Positions 7,425-13,515 are shown, counted from the first letter of the stretch. The stretch is DNA of 15,616 bases from SLST01 sp964458555 (GCA_964458555.1 CAYWJH010000079.1:1-15616); one strand, 5' to 3'. Notes: generated by a model from the letters alone, not told the origin. Numbers and translations: made by a program.

Positions 7425-7826
7425 TCAGGTATCGTCTCCGGCCGATGCCGGATTCTGCCAGCTCTCTTTGGTCGCGAGCGCGGCGCGCAAATGCTCGAGG
7501 ACCACCTCGGCGCCGGGCCACGCGATCGCGTAGTGCATGTGCCGACCGCGCCGCGAGCTCGAGACGATCCCCATGGACCGCAGCACACGCAGTTGGTGCG
7601 ACACCGACGACTGCGAGACGCCGAGCGCGAGCGCGAGGTCACCCACGCACACTTCGCCCGCCGCGAGCGCACCGAGCAATCTGATGCGTCCGGCATCGGC
7701 GAACCCACCCGCGAGCAGCGCCATGCGGCTGCTCGACTCCTCGTCGGGCAGCTTCTGCCGAAGCTCGTCGATGTCCGGGCCGTCTTCGTGATGCTCGTAT
7801 GTTCCGTCAGAACCTTGGTTCTTCAT
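7425..7826 (-). CDS. ArsR-family transcriptional regulator
   Basis: A 133-aa protein, taking the ATG at 7826; the frame stays open upstream without a credible start. A winged helix-turn-helix spans roughly residues 40-100 (ADAGRIRLLGALAAGEVC, VGDLALALGVSQSSVSHQLR, VLRSMGIVSS). The classic ELCVCDL metal motif is degenerate: EVC60VGDL keeps one cysteine, the only one in the protein. The usual alpha-5 D-x-H...H-x-x-E site is not seen. An N-terminal YEHHEDGPD (H12, H13) could supply alternative metal ligands. It lies 12 nt upstream of osmC and is divergent from marR. A palindrome overlapping the start codon is a likely self-operator. No Shine-Dalgarno is visible. The effector is unknown: a metal or a redox signal. 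Confidence 0.88.
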   Translation of the reverse strand: MKNQGSDGTYEHHEDGPDIDELRQKLPDEESSSRMALLAGGFADAGRIRLLGALAAGEVCVGDLALALGVSQSSVSHQLRVLRSMGIVSSSRRGRHMHYAIAWPGAEVVLEHLRAALATKESWQNPASAGDDT

Positions 7827-7844
7827 ATGAACATGTGTACATAT
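7825..7844. promoter_or_regulatory. Candidate ArsR operator (imperfect palindrome)
   Basis: ATATGaACA, a TG centre and TGTaCATAT form a 20-bp inverted repeat with a single mismatched pair per arm plus the centre. This resembles the TGAACA/TGTTCA-type sites bound by ArsR/SmtB dimers. It covers the predicted transcription start and reaches into the arsR start codon (7824-7826), so binding would block arsR-osmC transcription. Confidence 0.65.
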
Positions 7845-7850
7845 ATCATA
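7845..7850 (-). promoter_or_regulatory. -10 element of arsR-osmC
   Basis: The minus strand reads TATGAT, five of six consensus bases, directly next to the palindrome. The predicted start is near 7838, about 12 nt before the ATG. No recognisable -35 lies at 16-18 nt, as might be expected of a regulated promoter. Confidence 0.45.
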
Positions 7851-7929
7851 AATGCTCGCGGTTTGCAAGGGGTCGCTGGGCGAGGCGCGCACCGTTGACC
7901 ATCGTCTGCGCTTGTGTGAGGTTGGTGCG

Positions 7930-8382
7930 GTGAACGAGTACAGCAGGTTCGGCGCGGCGTTCGCGCTCCTCAACCGAGCCGCGCATACCTACTTCTCCGC
8001 GCGGCTCGAGCCGCTGGGCCTCTCCCCGCCGCTGCAGGGATACCTTCTGGTCGTCGAGCCGGGCGAAGAGGTGAATCAGGAAGAGATCGCGCGCAGGCAC
8101 CGGGTGGACAAGGCCAACGCCGCGCGCGCGGTAGGACGGCTCGAGGCGCTCGGGCTCGTCGTCCGTCGGCAGGCGCCCTACGATCGGCGCAACCGACTCG
8201 TCTCGCTCACCCCTCGAGGCGAGCGTGTGCACGCAGAAGTCGAGAAGACGATGCAGGAGTGGATCGCCGAGCTCCGCAGCGCGGTCAGCGAGCCCACCTG
8301 GCGCACGATGCTCTCGGGGATCGAGAAGATGGCCGGCGCGGCGACGACGTTCGCCGGAAGCGTCGGTCAGCCCCGCAGCTGA
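7930..8382 (+). CDS. MarR-family transcriptional regulator
   Basis: A 150-aa protein from the GTG at 7930, which has GAGG eight bases upstream. An ATG at 7852 in the same frame would add 26 residues unlike MarR proteins and without a ribosome site. The fold order is typical: an N-terminal dimer helix (SRFGAAFALLNRAAHTYF), a DNA-recognition helix-turn-helix at 49-72 (NQEEIARRHRVDKANAARAV), a wing at 78-94 (VRRQAPYDRRNRLVSLT) and a C-terminal helix from TPRGERVHAEVEKTMQEW. The ligand and targets are unknown. It is divergent from arsR-osmC and convergent with the Nudix gene, overlapping its end by 16 nt, so any regulated genes are either the divergent pair or elsewhere. Confidence 0.88.
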   Translation: MNEYSRFGAAFALLNRAAHTYFSARLEPLGLSPPLQGYLLVVEPGEEVNQEEIARRHRVDKANAARAVGRLEALGLVVRRQAPYDRRNRLVSLTPRGERVHAEVEKTMQEWIAELRSAVSEPTWRTMLSGIEKMAGAATTFAGSVGQPRS

Positions 8383-8987
8383 GCGAGCGCACGGGCGACG
8401 GCGCGGTGGAGCGACACCTCCTCGCTGTAAGCTCCGATCCGGCCGACGGCGACCCAGGCGAGGTCGTGCGACTCGTCGCTGACGAACAGATCGCGGCCGG
8501 CGGCGGCGACGAAGGCAAAGCGAACGTCGTAGTGCTCGTGCGCCGGCTCGGTGCCGTGCGCGGGAATGGGGTGGATATCGATGTCGACGATCTCCGGCGA
8601 TGCGAGCCGGAGGTCGTGCAGGCCGGATTCTTCCTCCGCCTCCCGCCACGCGGCCGTCGCGAGGTCGGCCTCGCCGTCCGCGTGCCCGCCGAGCTGGATC
8701 CAGATGTCGAGCTTGCGGTGATGCGTCAGCACGATCGAGCCGAGCTCCGGGTCGAAGACGAGCGCGGAGGCGGTGAAGTGCCCGCGGGGATGCTCACGGA
8801 CGAATGCGCGGCGTCCCCCTTCGAGCAATTGCCCGAATCGACCGACCGTAGCCGCGTCTTCGGGGTGGCGCTCGGCGTACCGGGCGAGTTGCACCTCCAG
8901 GTGCGCGCGTTGCGCTTCGAAGGCCGCGCCTGCGGAGACCGTGTCGCTTCGACCCGAACCGCTGAACCCACCGTCTCGCATTGTCAT
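8367..8987 (-). CDS. Nudix hydrolase
   Basis: A 206-aa protein from the ATG at 8987; the frame is open further upstream but without a credible start. A second ATG lies two codons in. The Nudix box is at 101-123: GHADGEA, then DLATAAWREAEEESGL. The catalytic REAEEESGL core is intact (E116, E119, E120), but the first Glu of Gx5Ex7REUxEExGU is Ala107, with a Glu one place earlier. An N-terminal helical stretch (residues 22-66) precedes the Nudix fold. The family cleaves nucleoside diphosphates linked to other groups, and the substrate cannot be predicted here. No Shine-Dalgarno is visible, and a promoter places the transcription start on the start codon itself. Confidence 0.85.
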   Translation of the reverse strand: MTMRDGGFSGSGRSDTVSAGAAFEAQRAHLEVQLARYAERHPEDAATVGRFGQLLEGGRRAFVREHPRGHFTASALVFDPELGSIVLTHHRKLDIWIQLGGHADGEADLATAAWREAEEESGLHDLRLASPEIVDIDIHPIPAHGTEPAHEHYDVRFAFVAAAGRDLFVSDESHDLAWVAVGRIGAYSEEVSLHRAVARALAQLRG

Positions 8988-8993
8988 GCACCC

Positions 8994-9022
8994 ACTATAG
9001 CGCGTTGCGACACCCGCGTCGC
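8994..9022 (-). promoter_or_regulatory. Predicted leaderless promoter of the Nudix gene
   Basis: On the minus strand, GCGACG (9022-9017), a 17-nt spacer and TATAGT (8999-8994) are followed by exactly six bases before the ATG at 8987. The -35 is weak apart from its GAC core; the -10 is good. Confidence 0.45.
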
Positions 9023-9053
9023 GGGGCCGGCGCACGCGCGATTTGGCCCGAAA

Positions 9054-9076
9054 GTGGGGTCGGCACCCATGTGCCG
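9054..9076 (+). repeat. Short hairpin with one-sided REP-like extension
   Basis: CGGCAC (9061-9066), CCAT, GTGCCG (9071-9076) form a perfect 6-bp stem with a 4-nt loop. The 5' arm is extended by GTGGGGT (9054-9060), while the expected matching CCCC arm is missing on the 3' side. No T-run follows, so it is not an intrinsic terminator. It lies between two divergent genes, upstream of both promoter regions' coding sides. Confidence 0.4.
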
Positions 9077-9079
9077 GCG

Positions 9080-9108
9080 TGGACAACTCGCGCGGGCGGC
9101 CGTACAGT
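9080..9108 (+). promoter_or_regulatory. Promoter of the 424-aa envelope protein gene
   Basis: TGGACA at 9080-9085 (five of six consensus bases), a 17-nt spacer and TACAGT at 9103-9108 (four of six). The predicted start is near 9115, giving a 31-nt leader that carries AAGGAG six bases before the ATG. Confidence 0.55.
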
Positions 9109-9145
9109 GTAGTGTATCGGCCGAACCACCGAAAAGGAGCCTGTC

Positions 9146-10420
9146 ATGAGACTTCGACGTATGTTCATCGCTCTCGCCTGCCTGTCGATTTTTGCGGCAG
9201 GCGCCGTCGCCCAGTCGGGCGCCCCTCGGCTGGCAACGCACTACCAGCCGGGAAACGTCGCGTTCTCACTGGGCGCGGGTCTCGGATTCGGAGGCGGCGA
9301 CTTCGGCGTGAGCCTCTATCCGGGAGCCGAGATCATCGTCGCGAAGATCCGGCCGGCAGACGTCTTCTCGATCGACTTCGGAGCCGGCGCGCGCGGTGCG
9401 TTCACCTTCCGCTCCTACCGAACGAGGCCGGCTTCCGGCTACGTCGCGCTCGGTGGAGCGCCCTTCGTCTCTGCGCACATGGGTCTGCGCGGATTCACCG
9501 GCAACGAAGTTGCGGAGTATCTCGACCGCATCGACATCTACACCTCGCTCGGCCTCGGCTACCTCGCCTACCTTCCGACCGGTACCGCCAGGCAGATCGA
9601 CGGCGGGCTGGCGTTCGCCAATTTCAGCGGCGTGAACTATTTCATCACCGACAACCTCGCGGTCTCGCTGGGAACCAACTACCTCACGAGCTGGGCGAAC
9701 GGAGTGCGCGGGGATTTCACCGCCGGTATCGGCGTGGTCGTCAAGTTCGGACCCGGCGAGGACGTGGGCGAGCGGATCGATATTGGCATGCCCGACCTGA
9801 GCGGACTGTCAGGCGACCTCATGTACACGCAGTTCGCGGCACTCTACTGGGCGAGCGTCGCGCTCGGCGGCTACCTGCCCGGCGACGACACCTTCGACGA
9901 GGGTGACGGGATCCGGTTCTATCACCGCTACCGGAGCGTCGAAGACGGCGACGTCGAGGAGATCGAGTTCACTCGAGCCTTGATCGACGCGGACGCCGAC
10001 GGAGCGCAGTGGTGGCGCGTCGTCTTCTTTTTCGAGGACGACGATCTCGCGTTCGAGGTTCGCGTGAACGACGAGCGAGGAATCGAGCTGATGCGGTACA
10101 TCGACCCTGCGACCGAAGACGTGACGACCTACGCGCCGGACGATCCGTATCTGTGGACCTCGTACGATGACCTTTGGACCGCGGAGGAGCTCGACGAACG
10201 GCGCGTGGGTTTCGAGCGGGTGACCGTGACTGCAGGCACCTTCGATGCCGAGCGAATCGAGGCGACCGAGGAGGAGTACCGCTATACGTGGTGGATGAAC
10301 GAAGACGTTCCCGGCAGGGTCGTCAAATTCGAAGGCACCACCGAGGAAGGAACCTCCGTCTCGGGCGAGCTCCTCGAGATCATGACCGACGTCACTTCTC
10401 CGTGGGGAAGCCCCCGGTAG
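9146..10420 (+). CDS. Two-domain envelope protein: signal peptide, beta-barrel-like domain, C-terminal soluble domain
   Basis: A 424-aa protein. Residues 1-22 are a Sec signal (MRLRRM, hydrophobic core, cleavage after AVA). Residues 32-202 alternate as amphipathic strands with glycine turns (FSLGAGLGFGGGDFGVSLYP, IDFGAGARGAFTF, YTSLGLGYLAYL, GDFTAGIGVVVKFG), as in outer-membrane barrels. Residues 245-412 form a soluble, acidic domain. Its tail (ERVTVTAGTFDAERIEATEEE, then a W/G-rich VKFEGTTEEG and a final strand) resembles the AGTFxxxxI...G-x-VK pattern of periplasmic DUF3108-like domains. I know no specific function. AAGGAG precedes the ATG. The last 29 nt overlap the end of the convergent SDR gene. 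The combination of a barrel and a soluble reporter-like domain in one chain is unusual to me. Confidence 0.78.
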   Translation: MRLRRMFIALACLSIFAAGAVAQSGAPRLATHYQPGNVAFSLGAGLGFGGGDFGVSLYPGAEIIVAKIRPADVFSIDFGAGARGAFTFRSYRTRPASGYVALGGAPFVSAHMGLRGFTGNEVAEYLDRIDIYTSLGLGYLAYLPTGTARQIDGGLAFANFSGVNYFITDNLAVSLGTNYLTSWANGVRGDFTAGIGVVVKFGPGEDVGERIDIGMPDLSGLSGDLMYTQFAALYWASVALGGYLPGDDTFDEGDGIRFYHRYRSVEDGDVEEIEFTRALIDADADGAQWWRVVFFFEDDDLAFEVRVNDERGIELMRYIDPATEDVTTYAPDDPYLWTSYDDLWTAEELDERRVGFERVTVTAGTFDAERIEATEEEYRYTWWMNEDVPGRVVKFEGTTEEGTSVSGELLEIMTDVTSPWGSPR

Positions 10421-11246
10421 CGCGGTCTGCGGCGGCTCGGCGGGAGCCGGGCTGCCGCATCGTAGCCGCCGCGATCCGGACGACGAGCCGCCGCGGGAGG
10501 AGCCGGTTCAGCCAGACGCTGAACGCGTTGAAGAAGCCCGGCACGACGCTCATGCGTCGGCGCAGCATCGCGCGGATACCGACGCGCACGACCCGTTCGC
10601 TCTCCATCATCGACAGTCGCTGGTAGGCCGTGGGTTTCTGCCCGGCGACGCCCAAAAACTCGGTCGCGGTCACCCCCGGCGAGAGAACCGTTACGCTTAC
10701 GCCGGTCCCGCGCAGCTCGTAGCCGATCGCTTCGCCGTGGTGGAGGACGAACGACTTCGCCGCGGCGTACGAGGCGTAGGTTGGCGCGCTCTGGTACGCG
10801 CCGATCGAGCTCACCTGGAGCAGGAAGCCGCGTCCGCGAGCCACCATGTCGGCGGCGAAGCGTCGCGTGAGGTAGACGAGCGAGACGATGTCGAGGTCGA
10901 GCATCGTCCGCTCCTTCTCCCAGGAAATCCCGAGAAACGGTCCCCACGCGCCGAAGCCCGCGTTGTTGACGAGGACCAGCGGCTCGATCCCTTCGTCGGC
11001 GACCGCCTGGTAGAGCCGTTCGGCCCCCTCCTCGCCGGCGAGGTCGACCCGGAGGGGAACAACACGCGTGTCGAATCGGCCCTCGATCTCGCGCTTGAGC
11101 TCCTCGAGCCGCTCGACACGTCTCGCGGCGGCCACGACGTGCATCCCCAGACCCGCGAGCTGAAGCGCGAAGTCGCGGCCGAGGCCGCTCGAGGCACCGG
11201 TCACGACCGCCCATTCGTCCCTCAGCTCTTCCTTCCCGATCGCCAT
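10392..11246 (-). CDS. Short-chain dehydrogenase/reductase (classical SDR)
   Basis: A 284-aa protein from the ATG at 11246; an ATG at 11297 in the same frame would add 17 residues that overlap the promoter region. The coenzyme-binding TGASSGLG is at 16-23 and the structural NNAG at 94-97. The catalytic residues S147, Y160 and K164 (VSSIGAYQ and YAAAK) are in register for a classical SDR. Substrate-loop PGVTATEF follows at 190. R42/R43 after the second strand (VVAAARRVERL) suggest a preference for NADP(H). The C-terminal ~50 residues (VWLNRLLPRRLVVRIAA) are basic and amphipathic and may bind membrane; the group resembles DltE/YqjQ-like SDRs of unknown substrate. No Shine-Dalgarno is visible. 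It is divergent from the ABC operon. Confidence 0.88.
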   Translation of the reverse strand: MAIGKEELRDEWAVVTGASSGLGRDFALQLAGLGMHVVAAARRVERLEELKREIEGRFDTRVVPLRVDLAGEEGAERLYQAVADEGIEPLVLVNNAGFGAWGPFLGISWEKERTMLDLDIVSLVYLTRRFAADMVARGRGFLLQVSSIGAYQSAPTYASYAAAKSFVLHHGEAIGYELRGTGVSVTVLSPGVTATEFLGVAGQKPTAYQRLSMMESERVVRVGIRAMLRRRMSVVPGFFNAFSVWLNRLLPRRLVVRIAAATMRQPGSRRAAADRATGGFPTEK

Positions 11247-11254
11247 GGCCGAGA

Positions 11255-11282
11255 ATATTACGCCGAGGCCGAAAACCGTCAA
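11255..11282 (-). promoter_or_regulatory. Promoter of the SDR gene, near-leaderless
   Basis: On the minus strand, TTGACG (11282-11277), a 16-nt spacer and TAATAT (11260-11255) are followed by eight bases before the ATG at 11246. The predicted leader is about 2 nt. The -35 matches consensus at five of six bases. Confidence 0.55.
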
Positions 11283-11299
11283 CAATTCTCGCACCACAC

Positions 11300-11328
11300 T
11301 TGACGGCTATCACATAGCGTATTAGATT
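11300..11328 (+). promoter_or_regulatory. Promoter of the ABC-GntR operon
   Basis: TTGACG at 11300-11305, a 17-nt spacer and TAGATT at 11323-11328. The start is predicted near 11335, inside the palindrome that follows. The -35 stands back to back with the identical -35 of the divergent SDR gene, 17 nt away. Confidence 0.6.
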
Positions 11329-11332
11329 ACCG

Positions 11333-11354
11333 GTGTCTTACGGCGCTATTACAC
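11333..11354. promoter_or_regulatory. Candidate GntR (YtrA-type) operator
   Basis: GTGTcttA-type arm (GTGTCTTA, 11333-11340), a six-base centre and TATTACAC (11347-11354) make an imperfect inverted repeat with six of eight bases per arm paired. It spans the predicted transcription start of the operon that encodes a GntR regulator, so repression by its own product is likely. YtrA-subfamily regulators are known to bind dyads close to their own operon promoters. Confidence 0.55.
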
Positions 11355-11367
11355 TATGGAGGAAGCG

Positions 11368-12207
11368 ATGATCGAAATGAGATCCGTTACGTTCGCCTAC
11401 GGGCGCAAGCATCCGCTCTTCGAGCAGCTCGACGCGCGTCTCGAGCCCGGTACGATCTACGGCCTGCTCGGCCGAAACGGCGCCGGCAAGACGACGATGC
11501 TGAAGCTGCTGTGCGGGATACTGTTTCCACAGGGCGGCGAGGTCGAAGTGCTCGGGTGGGACCCCTCCGAGCGCGTACCGGCGCTGCAGGAGGAGATCCT
11601 CTTCATCCCGGAGGAGTTCCCTACGCCGCCGCTGAAGGTACACGCGTACCGGTCGCTCTACGCGCCGCTCTATCCCCGCTTCAGCGGTGAGGACTTCGCG
11701 CGCTATCTCGCCGAGTTCGAGATCGACGCGGAGGCAAAGATGGATGAGATGTCGTTCGGCCAGAAGAAGAAGGTGCTGCTCGCCTTCGGTCTCGCCGCGC
11801 ACACACGCCTGCTCGTGCTCGACGAGCCGACGAACGCGCTCGACATTCCCTCCAAGGGCCAGTTCCGCCGCCTGCTCGCCGGCGCCGCCGACGACGAGCG
11901 GACGATCGTCGTCTCCACGCACCAGGTCCGCGACTTGGAGAACCTGATCGACCCGATCACGATCCTCGAGAATGGAACGATTATCTTCCAGCACAGCCTC
12001 GAGGAGATCACCGCGCGGATCCGGATGACGCACGCCGCCGAGGCCCCGCAGGACGCGCTCTACGCCGAGCCGGCAATGGGCGGAGTCGCCGCCGTGGTGC
12101 CGAACGCAGACGGTCGCGAGTCGCGGATCGACCTGGAGATGCTCTTCAACGCGGTCACGTCCAACCCGGACGCGATCGAATCTCACTTCAGCGAGGAGGC
12201 CGTACGA
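11368..12207 (+). CDS. ABC transporter ATP-binding protein (YtrB-like)
   Basis: A 280-aa ATPase; the coding region runs on through the TGA ending at 12210, and the last coding base is 12207. The ATG at 11368 has GGAGG five bases upstream; an ATG at 11356 lies before that site and is rejected. The Walker A is GRNGAGKT (35-42) and the signature is SFGQKKK, replacing LSGGQ. Walker B is LLVLDEP (148-154), followed by the D-loop ALD, and the switch histidine is H185 (VVSTHQ). The Q-loop glutamine appears as E82 or E83 (FIPEE), a substitution I associate with this subgroup. Residues 215-280 are a C-terminal extension without clear motifs. It would energise the permease encoded next, whose ATG overlaps this stop as ATGA. 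The substrate is unknown; relatives act in export or cell-envelope antibiotic responses. Confidence 0.93.
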
Positions 12208-12998
12208 TGAATACACTCACGCTCTCACCGCGCCGTGTCGGGATCCTGATGCGACACGACATCGTCAGGCAGTCGAAGAGTATCGTCACCGGATTCGCGA
12301 CGCTCGCCGGGATCGTGATCGGGCTCTTCCTGATCGCGAGCGCGTCCGGAGGCGGAGACGAGTTTCACACCTCGCTCTTCGTCAACATCCTCGTCATAGG
12401 CGGGTTCGTCGTTTCGAGCACCGCCTTCAGCGAGCTGAGCGACCCCAAGACCGGCATCCACTACCTGATGCTCCCCGGCTCGACGCTCGAGAAGTACGTG
12501 GCGAAGCTTTTGCTGACATCGATCGGGTGGACCGTGTCCGTGCTGGTGCTGTACGTGCTCGCGTCGGTCGTGGGCACGCTTCTGGGCGGGCTCTTCTTCG
12601 CCACGACCCCGGGGGTCTTCCTGCCCGCGAGCCGGGCGATCTGGGTGTCGATCGCGGGCTACCTCGTCGCGCAGTCGGTCTTTCTGTTCGGGTCGATCTA
12701 CTTCCGCAAGGTCGCATTCCTGAAGACGGCGCTCGCGGCGATTGTGGTCGCCTTCTCGCTCGGCATCGTCTGGGTGTTCGCCACCCGACTCGTTTTCGCA
12801 CCGCTGTTCACCGGCTTCTTCGAACTGGCTTCGCACTACTCGGGCTCGAACCCCATGGCCGCGCTCGATCTCGACCCGGCGCGTGCGCAGGCGCTCGCGC
12901 GCGGCGTCGAGGCCGCCGGCGATGTGCTCACCTGGATCGTCACCCCCATTCTCTTCTGGGTAGTGGGCATTCTGAGGCTGCGGGAGACCGAGGTCTAG
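12207..12998 (+). CDS. ABC-2-like permease subunit
   Basis: A 263-aa membrane protein with six hydrophobic segments at about 26-45, 57-75, 101-130, 143-164, 171-198 and 238-257. Between the second and third lies FSELSDPKTGIHYLMLPGST followed by LEKYVAKLL, a motif typical of ABC-2-like permeases that pair with YtrB-type ATPases. The ATG overlaps the upstream TGA (ATGA), and GAGGAGG lies seven bases before it, so translation is coupled. Only one permease gene is present, suggesting a homodimer with two ATPase copies. The cargo is unknown. Confidence 0.9.
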   Translation: MNTLTLSPRRVGILMRHDIVRQSKSIVTGFATLAGIVIGLFLIASASGGGDEFHTSLFVNILVIGGFVVSSTAFSELSDPKTGIHYLMLPGSTLEKYVAKLLLTSIGWTVSVLVLYVLASVVGTLLGGLFFATTPGVFLPASRAIWVSIAGYLVAQSVFLFGSIYFRKVAFLKTALAAIVVAFSLGIVWVFATRLVFAPLFTGFFELASHYSGSNPMAALDLDPARAQALARGVEAAGDVLTWIVTPILFWVVGILRLRETEV

Positions 12999-12999
12999 C

Positions 13000-13383
13000 A
13001 TGGAGTTCATCGAGACGCAGGCAATCTACCAGCAGGTCGCCGACCACGTGTGCGAGAAGATCCTGCGGCGCGAGTGGCCGGAGGCGGAGCGCATTCCCTC
13101 CGTTCGCGAGCTCGCGATGGATCTCGAGGTCAACCCGAACACGGTCAACAAGGCGTACGCGTACCTGCAGGACCGGGATCTGATACACAACCAGCGCGGG
13201 ATCGGCTACTTCGTCAGCGAGTCCGCGGTCGACCGGACCCGGTCGCTCAAGCGCGAGGAGTTCTTCGACGACGAGCTGCCACGCGTGTTCAGGACGATGG
13301 ATCTGCTCGGCATCTCCCCCGACGAGATCGCCGAGCGCTACGAGGCATATCGCTACGAGGCATATAAGGGAGGAACCGCATGA
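13000..13383 (+). CDS. GntR-family regulator, YtrA subfamily
   Basis: A 127-aa protein made of an N-terminal winged helix and a short tail. The DNA-binding part is residues 5-72: YQQVADHVCEKILRREWPEA, then RIPSVRELAMDLEVNPNTVN and KAYAYLQDRDLI, ending in the wing QRGIGYFV. The C-terminal effector domain is only ~50 residues (FFDDELPRVFRTMDLLGISP), the hallmark of YtrA regulators, which sit in ABC operons. GAGG precedes the ATG, which begins 1 nt after the permease stop. The last residues repeat RYEAY twice because of a 15-bp tandem duplication. The stop overlaps the next small gene as ATGA. It probably represses its own operon through the dyad at 11333-11354. Confidence 0.93.
   Translation: MEFIETQAIYQQVADHVCEKILRREWPEAERIPSVRELAMDLEVNPNTVNKAYAYLQDRDLIHNQRGIGYFVSESAVDRTRSLKREEFFDDELPRVFRTMDLLGISPDEIAERYEAYRYEAYKGGTA
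13336..13365 (+). repeat. Perfect 15-bp tandem duplication
   Basis: CGCTACGAGGCATAT occurs twice head to tail (13336-13350 and 13351-13365). It encodes RYEAY-RYEAY at the end of the GntR protein and preserves frame. The third copy is absent; the sequence turns directly into the ribosome site of the next gene. Confidence 0.95.
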
Positions 13384-13484
13384 AGAAACATACGAATCGC
13401 GCGCTGCTCGCCGCCTACGGCGTGCTCGCGCTCGCGGGAATCGCGCTGATCGTCGTCGTGAGAACGATGGTCACGATCGCGTGA
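13380..13484 (+). CDS. 34-aa single-span membrane peptide
   Basis: A 34-residue protein starting MKKHTNR, with one hydrophobic helix at about residues 8-26 (ALLAAYGVLALAGIALIVVV) and the short tail RTMVTIA. Strong GGAGG lies six bases before the ATG, which overlaps the GntR stop as ATGA, so it is translationally coupled as the fourth cistron of the ABC operon. A positively charged start and single span suggest an inner-membrane peptide with N-terminus inside or an uncleaved signal. It may be an accessory subunit of the ABC transporter or a sensor peptide; no homologue is known to me. Confidence 0.72.
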   Translation: MKKHTNRALLAAYGVLALAGIALIVVVRTMVTIA

Positions 13485-13509
13485 CGGCGAGCGGGGCCGT
13501 CGGTACACT
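13481..13509 (+). promoter_or_regulatory. Predicted leaderless promoter of the YD-like protein gene
   Basis: GTGACG at 13481-13486 (four of six consensus bases), a 17-nt spacer and TACACT at 13504-13509, followed by exactly six bases before the ATG at 13516. The -35 overlaps the stop of the preceding small gene. Confidence 0.5.
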
Positions 13510-13515
13510 GAAGAC

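Noticed and set aside
7827..7973. Upstream extension of the arsR frame to 7973
   Set aside because: The added residues are not ArsR-like and would run through the -10 and the palindrome; the ATG at 7826 gives the normal family length.
8988..9086. Upstream extension of the Nudix frame to 9086
   Set aside because: It would cover the TATAGT promoter element and adds a basic, unconserved tail.
12996..13000. Separate promoter for the GntR gene
   Set aside because: The gene starts 1 nt after the permease stop and has a ribosome site inside the permease gene; it is part of the operon.
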